A stretch of DNA of 64,000 bases, taken from NCBI GenBank assembly GCA_019416425.1, contig DXXK01000070.1, forward strand, positions 12,145-76,144, read 5' to 3'. Shown here piece by piece: positions 36,209 through 45,508 of the stretch. The DNA is from Bacteroidales bacterium. GTDB lineage: Bacteria; Bacteroidota; Bacteroidia; Bacteroidales; Muribaculaceae. Each line of letters opens with the position of its first letter. The first letter of the stretch is position 1. The notes below the pieces were generated by a model. That model worked only from the letters and a program-made list of their open reading frames with translations. It had not been told where the DNA came from and did no database searches. Both the position numbers and the translations under genes were made by a program.

Positions 36209-36823
36209 TTATCCTATCTGACCCTTTTCTTCGGGATGTTCGGCGAAAAACTCATCGATTTTCTCCTTGCGGTTAGCGCCGCCGAAGAATTTCTCGACTT
36301 TGATCTTACGTTGCAGCTGCATCAGGCCATAGAACATGGCCTCGGGGCGCGGAGGGCAACCGGGTATGAAGACGTCCACAGGGAGGATCTTGTCGACACC
36401 CGGCAGCACGCAGTACGACTTCTTGAACGGGCCGCCGGAAACGGCACAGCCGCCGCATGCGATGACGTACTTGGGCTCAGCCAGCTGCTCATACAGACGG
36501 CGCAGCGCCGGTGCCATGCGGTGCACGATGGTTCCCTGAACCATGATATAGTCGGCCTGACGGGGCGAGTTACGCGCCACCTCGAAACCGAAACGGGCCA
36601 TATCGTAACGGGCCGCTCCCAGACACATGAACTCGATTGCACAGCACGACGTGCCGAAGCACAAAGGCCACAGCGAATTGGCGCGGCCCCAGTTCATCAG
36701 CTCGTCAAGCTTGCCTACTACTACATTTGCTCCGGTGGCGTTCAGCTCCTCGACCAACTTATCGATGTAATCGTTGTTCTTGAAGTCCTCGCGCTTCATG
36801 CTCTTGATATGGTCTATTCCCAT
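36209..36823 (-). CDS. nuoB: NADH-quinone oxidoreductase subunit B
   Basis: The N2 cluster subunit, 204 residues. The ligands are visible as CCAIEFMCLGAARYDMARFG (the tandem Cys pair plus one), VIACGGCAVSGG and the later PGCPPRPEAMFYGLMQLQRKI. It overlaps nuoA by 10 bp. Confidence 0.96.
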   Translation of the reverse strand: MGIDHIKSMKREDFKNNDYIDKLVEELNATGANVVVGKLDELMNWGRANSLWPLCFGTSCCAIEFMCLGAARYDMARFGFEVARNSPRQADYIMVQGTIVHRMAPALRRLYEQLAEPKYVIACGGCAVSGGPFKKSYCVLPGVDKILPVDVFIPGCPPRPEAMFYGLMQLQRKIKVEKFFGGANRKEKIDEFFAEHPEEKGQIG

Positions 36824-37185
36824 TTCAACGCTCCTTTACGCCAGGCGTAAGCCAGGCCCATTACTAATACGAACATAAAGATGCCGATGCACAGGATACC
36901 CTGGGGACCCATGCCCTTCATCACTACCGACCACGGATACAGGAATACGATCTCGACGTCGAACAGCAGGAACAGGATGGCGAAAATGTAGTAGCCGGCC
37001 TTGAACTGCAGCATCGAGGCACCACGGGTCGGAATACCGCACTCATACGCCTCGGACTTCCGAACCGTATACGAACGCGGCGAAATCAATTTGGCTATCA
37101 GCAACGCCGCGAACACCAACGCCAGGCCCGTGATGACCGCCGTCAGGCTCAACGCTCCGTTGCCAATCTGGCACAATAATTCCAT
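36814..37185 (-). CDS. nuoA: NADH-quinone oxidoreductase subunit A
   Basis: A 123-residue, three-helix subunit. The sequence KSEAYECGIPTRGASMLQFKAGYYIFAILFLLFDVEIVFLYPW contains the conserved YECG and FDVE motifs of the quinone-site loop. It is the first gene of the superoperon and is preceded by a strong promoter match. Confidence 0.96.
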   Translation of the reverse strand: MELLCQIGNGALSLTAVITGLALVFAALLIAKLISPRSYTVRKSEAYECGIPTRGASMLQFKAGYYIFAILFLLFDVEIVFLYPWSVVMKGMGPQGILCIGIFMFVLVMGLAYAWRKGALKWE

Positions 37186-37256
37186 ATTGTGTTTACTGTT
37201 AGTTAGTTAACTTGTTTTACCGCACCTTTTCCCCGGACACGGCATTAGTTCTTGTG

Positions 37257-37288
37257 CAAAGTTACCCAATTTTTCCCACTCACACAAA
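37257..37288 (-). promoter_or_regulatory. Promoter of the nuo/atp superoperon
   Basis: Minus-strand TAACTTTG (37257-37264) with TTTG (37285-37288) 20 bp upstream. The expected start is near 37250, leaving a leader of about 65 nt to nuoA. It is the only clear promoter I can see for the 14 genes and about 17 kb that follow. Confidence 0.7.
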
Positions 37289-37326
37289 TAAATTTCCACC
37301 TTATCCTTAAAAATCATTAAATAAAA

Positions 37327-37374
37327 TCCCGGACCGCGAGCGCGGAATCCGATTCCGCCGCTCCCGATCCGGGA
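37327..37374 (-). terminator. Long bulged hairpin terminator of the 37.4-kb lipoprotein gene
   Basis: ATCCCGGA (37327-) pairs with TCCGGGAT (-37374). Inside, GAGCG-CGGAAT pairs with ATTCCG-CGCTC. On the minus strand TTTTATTTAATG follows, about 55 bp after the lipoprotein stop. Confidence 0.75.
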
Positions 37375-37430
37375 TGATATTACTGATGATTCTGACACAA
37401 GGCCGGATTTAGTCCCGTGCCCTGATGTTT

Positions 37431-38441
37431 TTATTTATTCAAGTCGGAGATGTTGTAACCATATACGCCCTGTCCGTCGAATGTAACGGAGGTCTTGTCG
37501 GGCAGCATGAATCGGCACATGATGCCGGTCATGTTCTTAGTGCTGTTCAACAGCAGCCCCGAAATTGTGTATTCAGGCATCTCCTTCTTGTCCTTAAGCG
37601 ATACAGGCACCAGATTGTTGCCCTTGATCGTGAAACCGTTCCTGTCGAAGGTCACAGGGATGTCCTCCAGCTTGAAGTCATCGGTCTTAACCTCGGCCTG
37701 CTCGGCCTCGCCACCCTCGGAAACCGTCTTCTTGAAGTTGTAGAAATAAACGGTGGCCTTGTAATCCGATGCCTTCTCCAGGTTCAGGTAAACGCGGATC
37801 ACCCCGTCTTTATCATCCTCGGGAGCCATGGAGGTGGGATGCATCTTGACGGTGGTGCCTGTGTACAGCATGTCGCACCAGAATGTCATGACATTGTAAT
37901 CCTCCAGATTGTACTGGGTCTCGGTGTAGATGCTGTTTCCGGCGCTGCCTCCGGGATAGAGGATGGGGTTGACGCTCAGTTCATCGCGAAGCTGGTTCAG
38001 CAGGTAGGGATTCAGAGTGTTGGCAGCAGACGTGATGTCACCCATGAAACTGGTTATGGTACGTCCACCGGTAGCCGTGGCGTTCTGAGCCTCGATCAGG
38101 TAGCAAGCGGCGCTCCATTTGTTGCTGTTGCTATCGCTGCCGTTACTGTCGGTTCCGCCAAGTACCAGATTCGCTCCCACAAAGGGCAGCACGCCTGTGG
38201 AGGCGGACGCGGTGACGCCGTCAAGAATCAGGTTATTGATGCCTACGGTGCAGGTTCCGTCTACCATGTCCATGACGAACGAGTATGTCGTGGGCGATAC
38301 TGTGGTGTTACCCTTGGAGTCGGTCACCAAGGAGTACGTGCGCACATTGTAGGTGGTCTGCATCTTGGTGTCATCGCCGTGGTTGCATGATGTGGCACCC
38401 AGCATCAACGCAGCAGCGGCAATCAGTGCGAATTTCTTCAT
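37431..38441 (-). CDS. Hypothetical lipoprotein
   Basis: 336 residues starting with MKKFALIAAAALMLGATSC, a clear lipobox (GATSC). The mature part is beta-rich, with a repeated theme of short strands (YSFVMDMVDGTCTVGINNL; PVTFDRNGFTIKGNNLVPV) and NLEDYNVMTFWCDMLYTGTTV. I do not recognise a named family with confidence; it resembles DUF-type surface lipoproteins of gut Bacteroidales. Single-gene unit with its own terminator. Confidence 0.75.
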   Translation of the reverse strand: MKKFALIAAAALMLGATSCNHGDDTKMQTTYNVRTYSLVTDSKGNTTVSPTTYSFVMDMVDGTCTVGINNLILDGVTASASTGVLPFVGANLVLGGTDSNGSDSNSNKWSAACYLIEAQNATATGGRTITSFMGDITSAANTLNPYLLNQLRDELSVNPILYPGGSAGNSIYTETQYNLEDYNVMTFWCDMLYTGTTVKMHPTSMAPEDDKDGVIRVYLNLEKASDYKATVYFYNFKKTVSEGGEAEQAEVKTDDFKLEDIPVTFDRNGFTIKGNNLVPVSLKDKKEMPEYTISGLLLNSTKNMTGIMCRFMLPDKTSVTFDGQGVYGYNISDLNK

Positions 38442-38490
38442 CTTAAATTATTTTGTGTTTTTGGTTTCTCAGTTCAGCTTAAAAAGAAAC

Positions 38491-38528
38491 GTCCGGGACA
38501 CCCTATTATTATACATGGCATGCCGGAC
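38491..38528 (-). terminator. Weak terminator-like hairpin after the HTH remnant
   Basis: GTCCGG (38491-38496) and CCGGAC (38523-38528) enclose a long AT-rich loop. The minus strand continues GTTTCTTTTTAAG. Probably the original end of the degraded regulator gene. Confidence 0.4.
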
Positions 38529-38561
38529 ACATATTCTTTAACACTTTCGGGAATAGATATC

Positions 38562-38741
38562 CTATATCTTGACCAGATAATCGTATAGGTTCGCCGTCCG
38601 GTCCGGTCCCAGTTTCTTGCGCAGGCGGTAGCGCGTCATCTCAACGGAGCGATAGGAGATATTGAACAACGGAGCGATATCCTTGCTGGAGAGGCCCGCG
38701 CACCGATGATGCGCGGATGTTCTTATTTCATCTACGGACCA
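38562..38741 (-). pseudogene. C-terminal remnant of a LuxR-type HTH regulator
   Basis: The minus strand reads, to a TAG at 38562-38564, GLSSKDIAPLFNISYRSVEM followed by TRYRLRKKLG and LYDYLVKI. This is the recognition helix and C terminus of a LuxR/GerE-type DNA-binding domain as found in large Bacteroidota sensor-regulators. Recognisable homology starts at about 38700, with no usable start codon upstream. The frame is the same as that of rnz and is separated from it only by the rnz TGA at 38742-38744 and about 14 unrelated codons. The rest of the regulator is missing. Confidence 0.7.
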
Positions 38742-39656
38742 TCAGCGGATGTCGAGGGTCAGGCCTTCGTGGTTGACGAGGGAGGCGGGGAAGATCTCCT
38801 GAGCCTCCTTGGCGAAAAGGGCATCATCGTTGTATCGGCTGGAATAGTGGCCGGTCAGCAGACGCTTCGCTCCGGCATCACGTGCCACCATCGCCGCCTG
38901 CCTGGCGGTGCTGTGGAAACGGTCGTGCGCGTCGGCCGCATTATTCTCCAGATACGTCGTCTCGTGGAACAGCAGGTCCACCGGACCGATCTTCGGTGCC
39001 AGGTCCGGCATGTACAATGTGTCGCTGATATGCGCGTAGCTCCGTGCCGGGTCGGCGTCCGTGGTCAGCATCACATTCGGTATCACCGTGCCGTCAGCCT
39101 TCACGAAATCCGCCCCCTCCTTGATGTCACGCAGCTGAAATACCGGCACACCGTGAAAATCACACATCTCGCGGTTGATATGGCGCAACGGTTCCTTCTC
39201 CTCGAAGATATACCCGACGTCCGGAATACGGTGTTCCAACGGCACCGTCCGTACCGTCAGCGCCCCGGTGTCGAGTATCACCCGCACCTCCGGCTCGATG
39301 ACGTCGAACTCCAGCTCGAACGAGAGATGCGGAGAGAAGAAGCCTATCATCCGCTCCAATATCTCCTTGCCCTCCTTGAAGGTGTGGATGGTCAGTATCC
39401 CCTCCTTGCCGCCCAGACCCATCGTGGCCACCAGACCGGGCAGACCCATGACATGGTCGGCATGAAGGTGCGTCAGGAAGATGTGGCGCAGGCGCGAGAA
39501 CTTGAGCCGCTGCCGCTGGAACTGCAGCTGCGCCCCCTCGCCGCAGTCCACCATGTAGAGCGTGCCGCGATGGTCCACCACCGTCGACGACGGCTGGTGA
39601 TGCAGGGTCGGCTTGGCCGACCCGCATCCCAGCGTATGTATCTTGAAATCACTCAT
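38742..39656 (-). CDS. rnz: Ribonuclease Z
   Basis: This metallo-beta-lactamase fold endonuclease removes tRNA 3' trailers. 304 residues with THLHADHVMGLPGL (metal-binding HxHxDH), TLGCGSAKPT at the N terminus, VDCGEGAQLQFQR, LLTGHYSSRY and LFHETTYL near the C terminus. Length is normal for the short form. It starts 9 bp after the alpha-2-macroglobulin stop. The HTH remnant follows in the same frame. Confidence 0.94.
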   Translation of the reverse strand: MSDFKIHTLGCGSAKPTLHHQPSSTVVDHRGTLYMVDCGEGAQLQFQRQRLKFSRLRHIFLTHLHADHVMGLPGLVATMGLGGKEGILTIHTFKEGKEILERMIGFFSPHLSFELEFDVIEPEVRVILDTGALTVRTVPLEHRIPDVGYIFEEKEPLRHINREMCDFHGVPVFQLRDIKEGADFVKADGTVIPNVMLTTDADPARSYAHISDTLYMPDLAPKIGPVDLLFHETTYLENNAADAHDRFHSTARQAAMVARDAGAKRLLTGHYSSRYNDDALFAKEAQEIFPASLVNHEGLTLDIR

Positions 39657-39665
39657 AGTATTCAG

Positions 39666-42600
39666 TTACTGCACTGTCAGCTTGACACCGGCGGAATGAG
39701 CCGAGATGACGGGGGCATACTGCGACTGCGCCTGTGCGATGCCGAGCGTGTACTCACCCGCACGGTCCACGAAGCACTCGTAGGTGATTACCGACGTACC
39801 CTTGCGCAGGAACGGAATGAACAGGTTGGTCTGCGTGTCGCGCACCTCGCGGTACATCCAGACGCCATCCGAAGCAGCATATCCCGACAGCTGGTCCACC
39901 GGCTCCAGACATGCGCTACGGTTGTCGATCACGGCCACGTAATCCATGTCTCGGTCCGTGGTGACAGTAAGAGTGACGCGCACTCGGTCACCGACCTTAA
40001 GACTGCCCGCAACTGCCTTGCCGTCCTCTATGGAGTAAACGTTTTTCTCAACCTTTAATTGCGGCACGCCCTCGCTCTTCACATCCAAGATCGGAGCGAC
40101 ATACTGGCTCATCACGCCGCCCCATGCCGGACCGGCGGAATTCTTCTGAATCCGTATGTCGCCATTGCGCACCTGGGCGGGCGTCAGCGTTACGGTAAAG
40201 CTGTCTGTTAGCTTAGCGCGGGCCGGAATCTCCATCTCCTTGCCTGCCACGGTCACCTTGGCCACATCGCTCGCCACGGTCCAGTCGGAACCGGTTGACA
40301 GGATGGCCTGCACCACCTCGGAAGTGCCGTTCATGTCACCCCAGTCCTGGGTCTGCTTGGACATCAGCAGCCACTGGCGCAGCTGGTCCACCGCGGGATC
40401 CTGCGGAGCGGCCTCGCCGTATGCCTCCAGCACCTGGGCCGTTGTGATCAACGGATTCCAGCCGCTGAACACACCCTTCAGGTTCTCGAAGCACATACCC
40501 TTGCCGGGCGTCACCTTGGCGTACTGGCGCAGTGACTCAAGTATCGACGCCGCCAGGGCACGCTTGCCCAGACGGTATTCCAGCGTCACGGCCGTGGCCT
40601 TGTCGTAGATGCCGAAGTCCTTCCACTGCTCCTCGATGGCCTTGAGGGCCACCTTGCGCAGCGGCTCGAACGACTTATCGTCCTTGGCATCGGCGAAGAA
40701 ACTCTTGACATACAGATAATTCAGCATACCTGTCAAGCTGAAGTACTTGCGACGGCTCTTCTCCCATGCCTCCGCAAACTCACGGTCGGTGTAGCCGAAC
40801 GACTTCAGCACCATCTCCTCGGCGCCCTGCGGCAGATAGCCCATGCCCTGAAGCATGGCCATGTGCAGCTGAACGCGTCCGGTGATGTACGATGATGTCG
40901 GCATGTCGGGACACCAGCTCCAGCCGCCGTCGTTGTTCTGACGCTCCCTGAGCACCTTCATGATCTTGTCGATTGCAGCCTGAGACTTGGCCGTATCGAG
41001 ATATTCCACCAGACTCTGCATGCGTCGTGTCTCGCTCTCGGCACTGTTGACCCAGGGTGTATTGTTCAGAGTAACGGCCTTGAGCTGCTGGTCCTTCTGC
41101 AGGTTGGACACCAAGGTGGAGTCGCCTGCGTTTTCGGGAGCGGCAAAGGTCTTCAACGCCTGGGCCAACTGCGGATAGTTCCTGATCAGACCCTGCGCGA
41201 TGGCGTTTCCGTAGAGGGCATTGACCTGCGACAGGATGCTTACGGATTCCGGCGCCAGGATTGAGGGTAAAGCCGTCACGCACTCCCATACCGGATTGCC
41301 GCAGTACTGCAGCGTCACCGTGGCGTCCTTGGCATTCTTAGGCAAATCGACCTTGATGGTCTGCGCGCCCGGCTCGGCATAGAATGTCTTGCTGTCGATC
41401 ACCGGAGTGCTGCTGGGCAGCACGGCAACCGTCACACCCTCGCCGTCCTTATGCTTTCCGCCTACTGCATAGGCGCGTATCTGCACCTCCGATACATCGG
41501 CAGGAACATCATAATCGATGGCTACCGTACGCTGACCGGAGGGCTTCAGCTCCTCGGCCGTGAATTCATGAGCCTTAAGCACACGGCCGTCGGAAGTCAG
41601 GATCTCGATGCGGCCGGATACCGGCAATTGAGCCTCGCTGTTGTTATAGAGCGTAGCGCTGACCTGGGCCTTGTCGCCAGTACGCAGGAAACGCGGAGCG
41701 TTCATCTGAACCATCACCTGCTTGGCCGCGACCACATCCAGCGTCTGCACCGCGCCCTTCAGGTCGGAAGTATATCCCGCTATCTGGAACTGCCAAGTGC
41801 CGTTGAAGTTCGGCACCATGAAGTTGACCGTCGCCACTCCGTCACCGTCGGTCAGAAGGTCCGGCATAAAGAATGCCAGCGGCATCTCCACCGGACGGAG
41901 TTCCTCGCGCTCCTGGGGTCCGGCATCACCGGCAGCGTCGGCAGCGATATCCTCGGCCTCTACCTCCTCGAAGTCCATGCCATTGGCCTCAGTCCCCAGG
42001 GACTTGGCCTCGTTCTTGGCCATCATCTTGTAGCCAGCCGCACGCGAGCGTCTCTGCGGCGCGCTTTCCTCGACTGCCGCATCCATGGCCATAGGACGGG
42101 CGCAGTATAACAAATCGTACATCACATGCTCCATGTACAGAGGATAGCCGTAGGTGTAGATGCCAGGTATAGCAAACATCGCACGGTCGTTATGTCCTCC
42201 CCTGACGTATTGAGTGAAGTCGTTGTAGCATAATCCCCGGCGCGGATGATTGATGTCCACGATGGAGCGCCATGACAGGGCGCCATAAATGTCGAGACAC
42301 CATTGGAATGGACTCAGGGCATTCAGAGCCTGGTTGCTCATCACGGCCATCACGGGACGCTGCACCATGGGACGGTCTCCGATGGTGAAGCGGAATTTCC
42401 ACGTCTCCATGTCTCCGGGAGTCATACGGTCGCGGAAGGATTCGGTCGTGATCTCCACCTTCTCGATCTGGACCTCAGGCACGATGGTGGCCATTTCCTC
42501 CATAGTCTCGAAATCGTGTGTGCCGACGACATGCAGGAACATACGTCCCGTCGAGTCGGGCGCCTGCACATCGACATTGACAATGCCGTCCGACACCTTG

Positions 42601-45458
42601 ATCCACTCGCCGCTCAACAGCTTGTCGCCGTCATCGATGCGGCAGTACAGATAGCTGCCGTCATAGCCGGAGCCGACGGGTACCTTAACGGTCTTCTGGC
42701 CCGCTTTCGCGGTAAATTCCCTAACGGGCATCCATACCGGCATCCTGACGGCCGGCTTGCGGTCGGTGGTGCGCCATACGACAGTCTCGGCATTGACCGT
42801 GGGACTTTCCATACCGGACTTCATCTCCGGGTTCAACGCCAGCAACAGTGAGTAATGCCCGGATGCAAGTTTATCTACATCCAGAGGGAACTTGCCGGGA
42901 CTGCACTCCCCGCGCTGCACAATGTCTCCCTTGTCATTCCTGACGGTATAGTAGATGGTCCTGTCCACCGGATAACCGGTGATGTCCGAGACCTTGACGC
43001 TGCCGGTACGGGCATCGCCGTCGGCACATATCATGTTCGGTATATTCGCATCGATGGCATAGGCCGAGGCGAACGAGAAACGTACGGGGTCAGCTTCGCG
43101 CGACTCGCCGGCCTCGTTGGTAACGGTGACGGTCAGCGTGAACACGCCCTTCTCGTAGGATGTGCCGCGGATGGTCTCCGTGGGCAGCAGGATATTGAAC
43201 TTGCCTTCGGCATCGGTCTGCGTCTCGCCGGTAAACTCGGCCGAACGCGAGGAGTCAAACCACCACCAGAAACGCCACGGGCTGTAGGTGACCTTATAGG
43301 CCACCTTGCCACCGGCCACCGGCATGCCGGCATAGGTCAGAGCCTTGCCCACCACATCCAGCGTATCGCCCAGTGCGAAATGCGAGCCTATCTTCTCGGT
43401 CTCCACACGGAATGTAGGCGACTTGTAGTCGGCCACGTTGATCCATACCGCATCCATATCCTGGTCGGCACCATGAGTTCCTTTGGCCTGCATAGCGATT
43501 CGATAACTGCCTAACAGACCGTCCGTGGGAAGGGTGAAATGTCCGGACGCACGGCCACGGTCATCGGTAAAGGCATCCAGCGTATCGACTTTCTTATTGT
43601 TGGCGTCGTAGAGTGTGAACTGCACCTTCTGACGTTTCACCTCCTCCAATTGGTGTCCGCCCTTTAGTCCCAGGATGCCGACAAATCCCACTTCCTGACC
43701 CGGTTTGTAGATCGACAAGTCCGTCAGGATGCGTCCGATATATGAGAAACGCTCATTCTGGCGGCTGTTGGCCCAGTTGTATACGTCGTTGGAGACATAG
43801 CTTTCGCCACGTACGGCCCGGAAGGTCACGTTATTGGCAGGGATCTCCACACGGCCGTCGCCATCGGTAACCTTGTCCCATGTATTGGTCTTGCCCCTGT
43901 AGGTCTTTTCCTCCATGTGCACCTTGACGCCAGCCAGCGGCTGCTGGGTGGCGGCATCGACTATGAACAGCGACGCGCCGTTCTGGTCATTGGACCTGAA
44001 GTAGGTCACGTCGGTGATCTGGAACAGGTTCTTGCCCTCGTAGCGGTCGTTCCTGTCACGTATCATACCGGCGTAGGTGCCGTCGGTGGAGGGCAGTATG
44101 GCGTAGTTGCCCGGCTTCAGGCCCTGCAGCGTTATGGTGTCGTGGAGCTCGTCGGGCGCCGATCCCTTGACGGATACCGGCATGGTACGTACCAGCTTAC
44201 CCTCGGATGCCAGCTCCGACAGTTTGACGTAATTCTGGATTCTGTCCGGAAGCCTGTATATCAACAGCTTGAAGTCGTATACATTCGCCACCGTCAACGT
44301 ACATTCGATGTCGGTACCTGGCAGCGCCTTATCCTTAACTGCAATCCTGACGTCATGCTTCCTCAATTCCGACAGAATCTCAGGTATGGACTGACCGCCG
44401 GGAGCCTCGGGGAATTTCTTGTTGTACTCTTCCAGAAGCTGCAGCGCCTTGCGGCGGTCGGCGTTCTGCTCGTCGTCATTCTTGAGCTGACCATCGCTGT
44501 TCCTGTCGGCCATTACTGACTGCGCATAGGCCGCGACAAAGCGCGCACCCCATTCCGAGCCGCTGTACTTGCCGTAGCACGTGTCCAGGAATTTATTCTT
44601 GAGCGGAACATATGCGATGGTCTGATACTTCTCGTATGCGAACATCGAAGCCATCGCGAGGTTCCCCGCGGCGTCGGCCTGCCGCATACCGTTGTCGTAT
44701 ATCTCGTTACGGAACGCCGTACACTGCTCCTGAGGACTCACGGTCTGCTGCCCGTCGCCGAAACGGAGAGGCTGGTCGGAGGAACTACTGCAGTAGGCCG
44801 ACAACAGCTCGGCGCCATATAGGCGGACGAAGTCACCGACGGTCATTCCAGCCTGCTCGGCTCCATCGACATTCTCCAGAAGTCCGGTCACCTCACGGAC
44901 GGACATGGGCCCGACACCCTCCAGACCATCGATGGCGTTATGCACATCCACCAGCGTCTTCAAGGCGAACATGTCGGCGCTCCATTCCTGGACGTTCTCC
45001 GGGAACTTGTCCAGAGGCAGCTTGCGCTGGATGAACTTCCAGCTGTCGTTCTGGTATATGTCGGTGTACAGTTTCGCCGACAACAGCCATGCCATCGAGT
45101 TCCAGGGGGCCGCGAGGCTCTGCCCCAGCTCATTGTATCTCCGGATGGAGGCACCCGCATCGCCCTCGGCATCGACCGATGTCTCGGCGATGTTCATCTG
45201 AATGGCGGCACGCAGGGCATTCAGACCGTCCTGTGCCTTCAGGGCCTTGTCATACTCCGCACCGGCGTTCCTGACCACATCCTGCGGATAGGCGAAGTCC
45301 GGCGTCTGGAAACTGTTCTTCATGTTCTTTTTTCTTATTTCCTTAGCTTTTCCGGGACTCTGGACCTGGCGGCGCACCGCCGCGTCAACCGGAACTGCCA
45401 GTAAAAAACAAAGGGCGACCACAAAGATCGCCTTTAATACATTACAATATGTCTTCAT
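39666..45458 (-). CDS. Alpha-2-macroglobulin-like protein without thioester
   Basis: A signal peptide (to PVDA) precedes a 1930-residue protein. The middle holds macroglobulin (MG) domains: GVKVHMEEKTYRGKTN, then FSYIGRILTDLSIYKPGQEVGFVGIL, the MG2 signature. Around residues 1180-1330 is the A2M domain core (MPLAFFMPDLLTDGDGVATVNF; PNFNGTWQFQI). After it comes an alpha-toroid (DGGWSWCPDMPTSSYITGRVQ) and a C-terminal receptor-like domain. The CxEQ thioester tetrapeptide is absent where the toroid begins (YCGNPVWECVTALPSI). Such proteins are thought to trap proteases or act in envelope defence. No pbpC neighbour is present. Confidence 0.9.
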   Translation of the reverse strand: MKTYCNVLKAIFVVALCFLLAVPVDAAVRRQVQSPGKAKEIRKKNMKNSFQTPDFAYPQDVVRNAGAEYDKALKAQDGLNALRAAIQMNIAETSVDAEGDAGASIRRYNELGQSLAAPWNSMAWLLSAKLYTDIYQNDSWKFIQRKLPLDKFPENVQEWSADMFALKTLVDVHNAIDGLEGVGPMSVREVTGLLENVDGAEQAGMTVGDFVRLYGAELLSAYCSSSSDQPLRFGDGQQTVSPQEQCTAFRNEIYDNGMRQADAAGNLAMASMFAYEKYQTIAYVPLKNKFLDTCYGKYSGSEWGARFVAAYAQSVMADRNSDGQLKNDDEQNADRRKALQLLEEYNKKFPEAPGGQSIPEILSELRKHDVRIAVKDKALPGTDIECTLTVANVYDFKLLIYRLPDRIQNYVKLSELASEGKLVRTMPVSVKGSAPDELHDTITLQGLKPGNYAILPSTDGTYAGMIRDRNDRYEGKNLFQITDVTYFRSNDQNGASLFIVDAATQQPLAGVKVHMEEKTYRGKTNTWDKVTDGDGRVEIPANNVTFRAVRGESYVSNDVYNWANSRQNERFSYIGRILTDLSIYKPGQEVGFVGILGLKGGHQLEEVKRQKVQFTLYDANNKKVDTLDAFTDDRGRASGHFTLPTDGLLGSYRIAMQAKGTHGADQDMDAVWINVADYKSPTFRVETEKIGSHFALGDTLDVVGKALTYAGMPVAGGKVAYKVTYSPWRFWWWFDSSRSAEFTGETQTDAEGKFNILLPTETIRGTSYEKGVFTLTVTVTNEAGESREADPVRFSFASAYAIDANIPNMICADGDARTGSVKVSDITGYPVDRTIYYTVRNDKGDIVQRGECSPGKFPLDVDKLASGHYSLLLALNPEMKSGMESPTVNAETVVWRTTDRKPAVRMPVWMPVREFTAKAGQKTVKVPVGSGYDGSYLYCRIDDGDKLLSGEWIKVSDGIVNVDVQAPDSTGRMFLHVVGTHDFETMEEMATIVPEVQIEKVEITTESFRDRMTPGDMETWKFRFTIGDRPMVQRPVMAVMSNQALNALSPFQWCLDIYGALSWRSIVDINHPRRGLCYNDFTQYVRGGHNDRAMFAIPGIYTYGYPLYMEHVMYDLLYCARPMAMDAAVEESAPQRRSRAAGYKMMAKNEAKSLGTEANGMDFEEVEAEDIAADAAGDAGPQEREELRPVEMPLAFFMPDLLTDGDGVATVNFMVPNFNGTWQFQIAGYTSDLKGAVQTLDVVAAKQVMVQMNAPRFLRTGDKAQVSATLYNNSEAQLPVSGRIEILTSDGRVLKAHEFTAEELKPSGQRTVAIDYDVPADVSEVQIRAYAVGGKHKDGEGVTVAVLPSSTPVIDSKTFYAEPGAQTIKVDLPKNAKDATVTLQYCGNPVWECVTALPSILAPESVSILSQVNALYGNAIAQGLIRNYPQLAQALKTFAAPENAGDSTLVSNLQKDQQLKAVTLNNTPWVNSAESETRRMQSLVEYLDTAKSQAAIDKIMKVLRERQNNDGGWSWCPDMPTSSYITGRVQLHMAMLQGMGYLPQGAEEMVLKSFGYTDREFAEAWEKSRRKYFSLTGMLNYLYVKSFFADAKDDKSFEPLRKVALKAIEEQWKDFGIYDKATAVTLEYRLGKRALAASILESLRQYAKVTPGKGMCFENLKGVFSGWNPLITTAQVLEAYGEAAPQDPAVDQLRQWLLMSKQTQDWGDMNGTSEVVQAILSTGSDWTVASDVAKVTVAGKEMEIPARAKLTDSFTVTLTPAQVRNGDIRIQKNSAGPAWGGVMSQYVAPILDVKSEGVPQLKVEKNVYSIEDGKAVAGSLKVGDRVRVTLTVTTDRDMDYVAVIDNRSACLEPVDQLSGYAASDGVWMYREVRDTQTNLFIPFLRKGTSVITYECFVDRAGEYTLGIAQAQSQYAPVISAHSAGVKLTVQ

Positions 45459-45508
45459 AGGCTCAACGGCATAGTGATATGTTTATAACAGATAATGAGC
45501 TTAGAATG

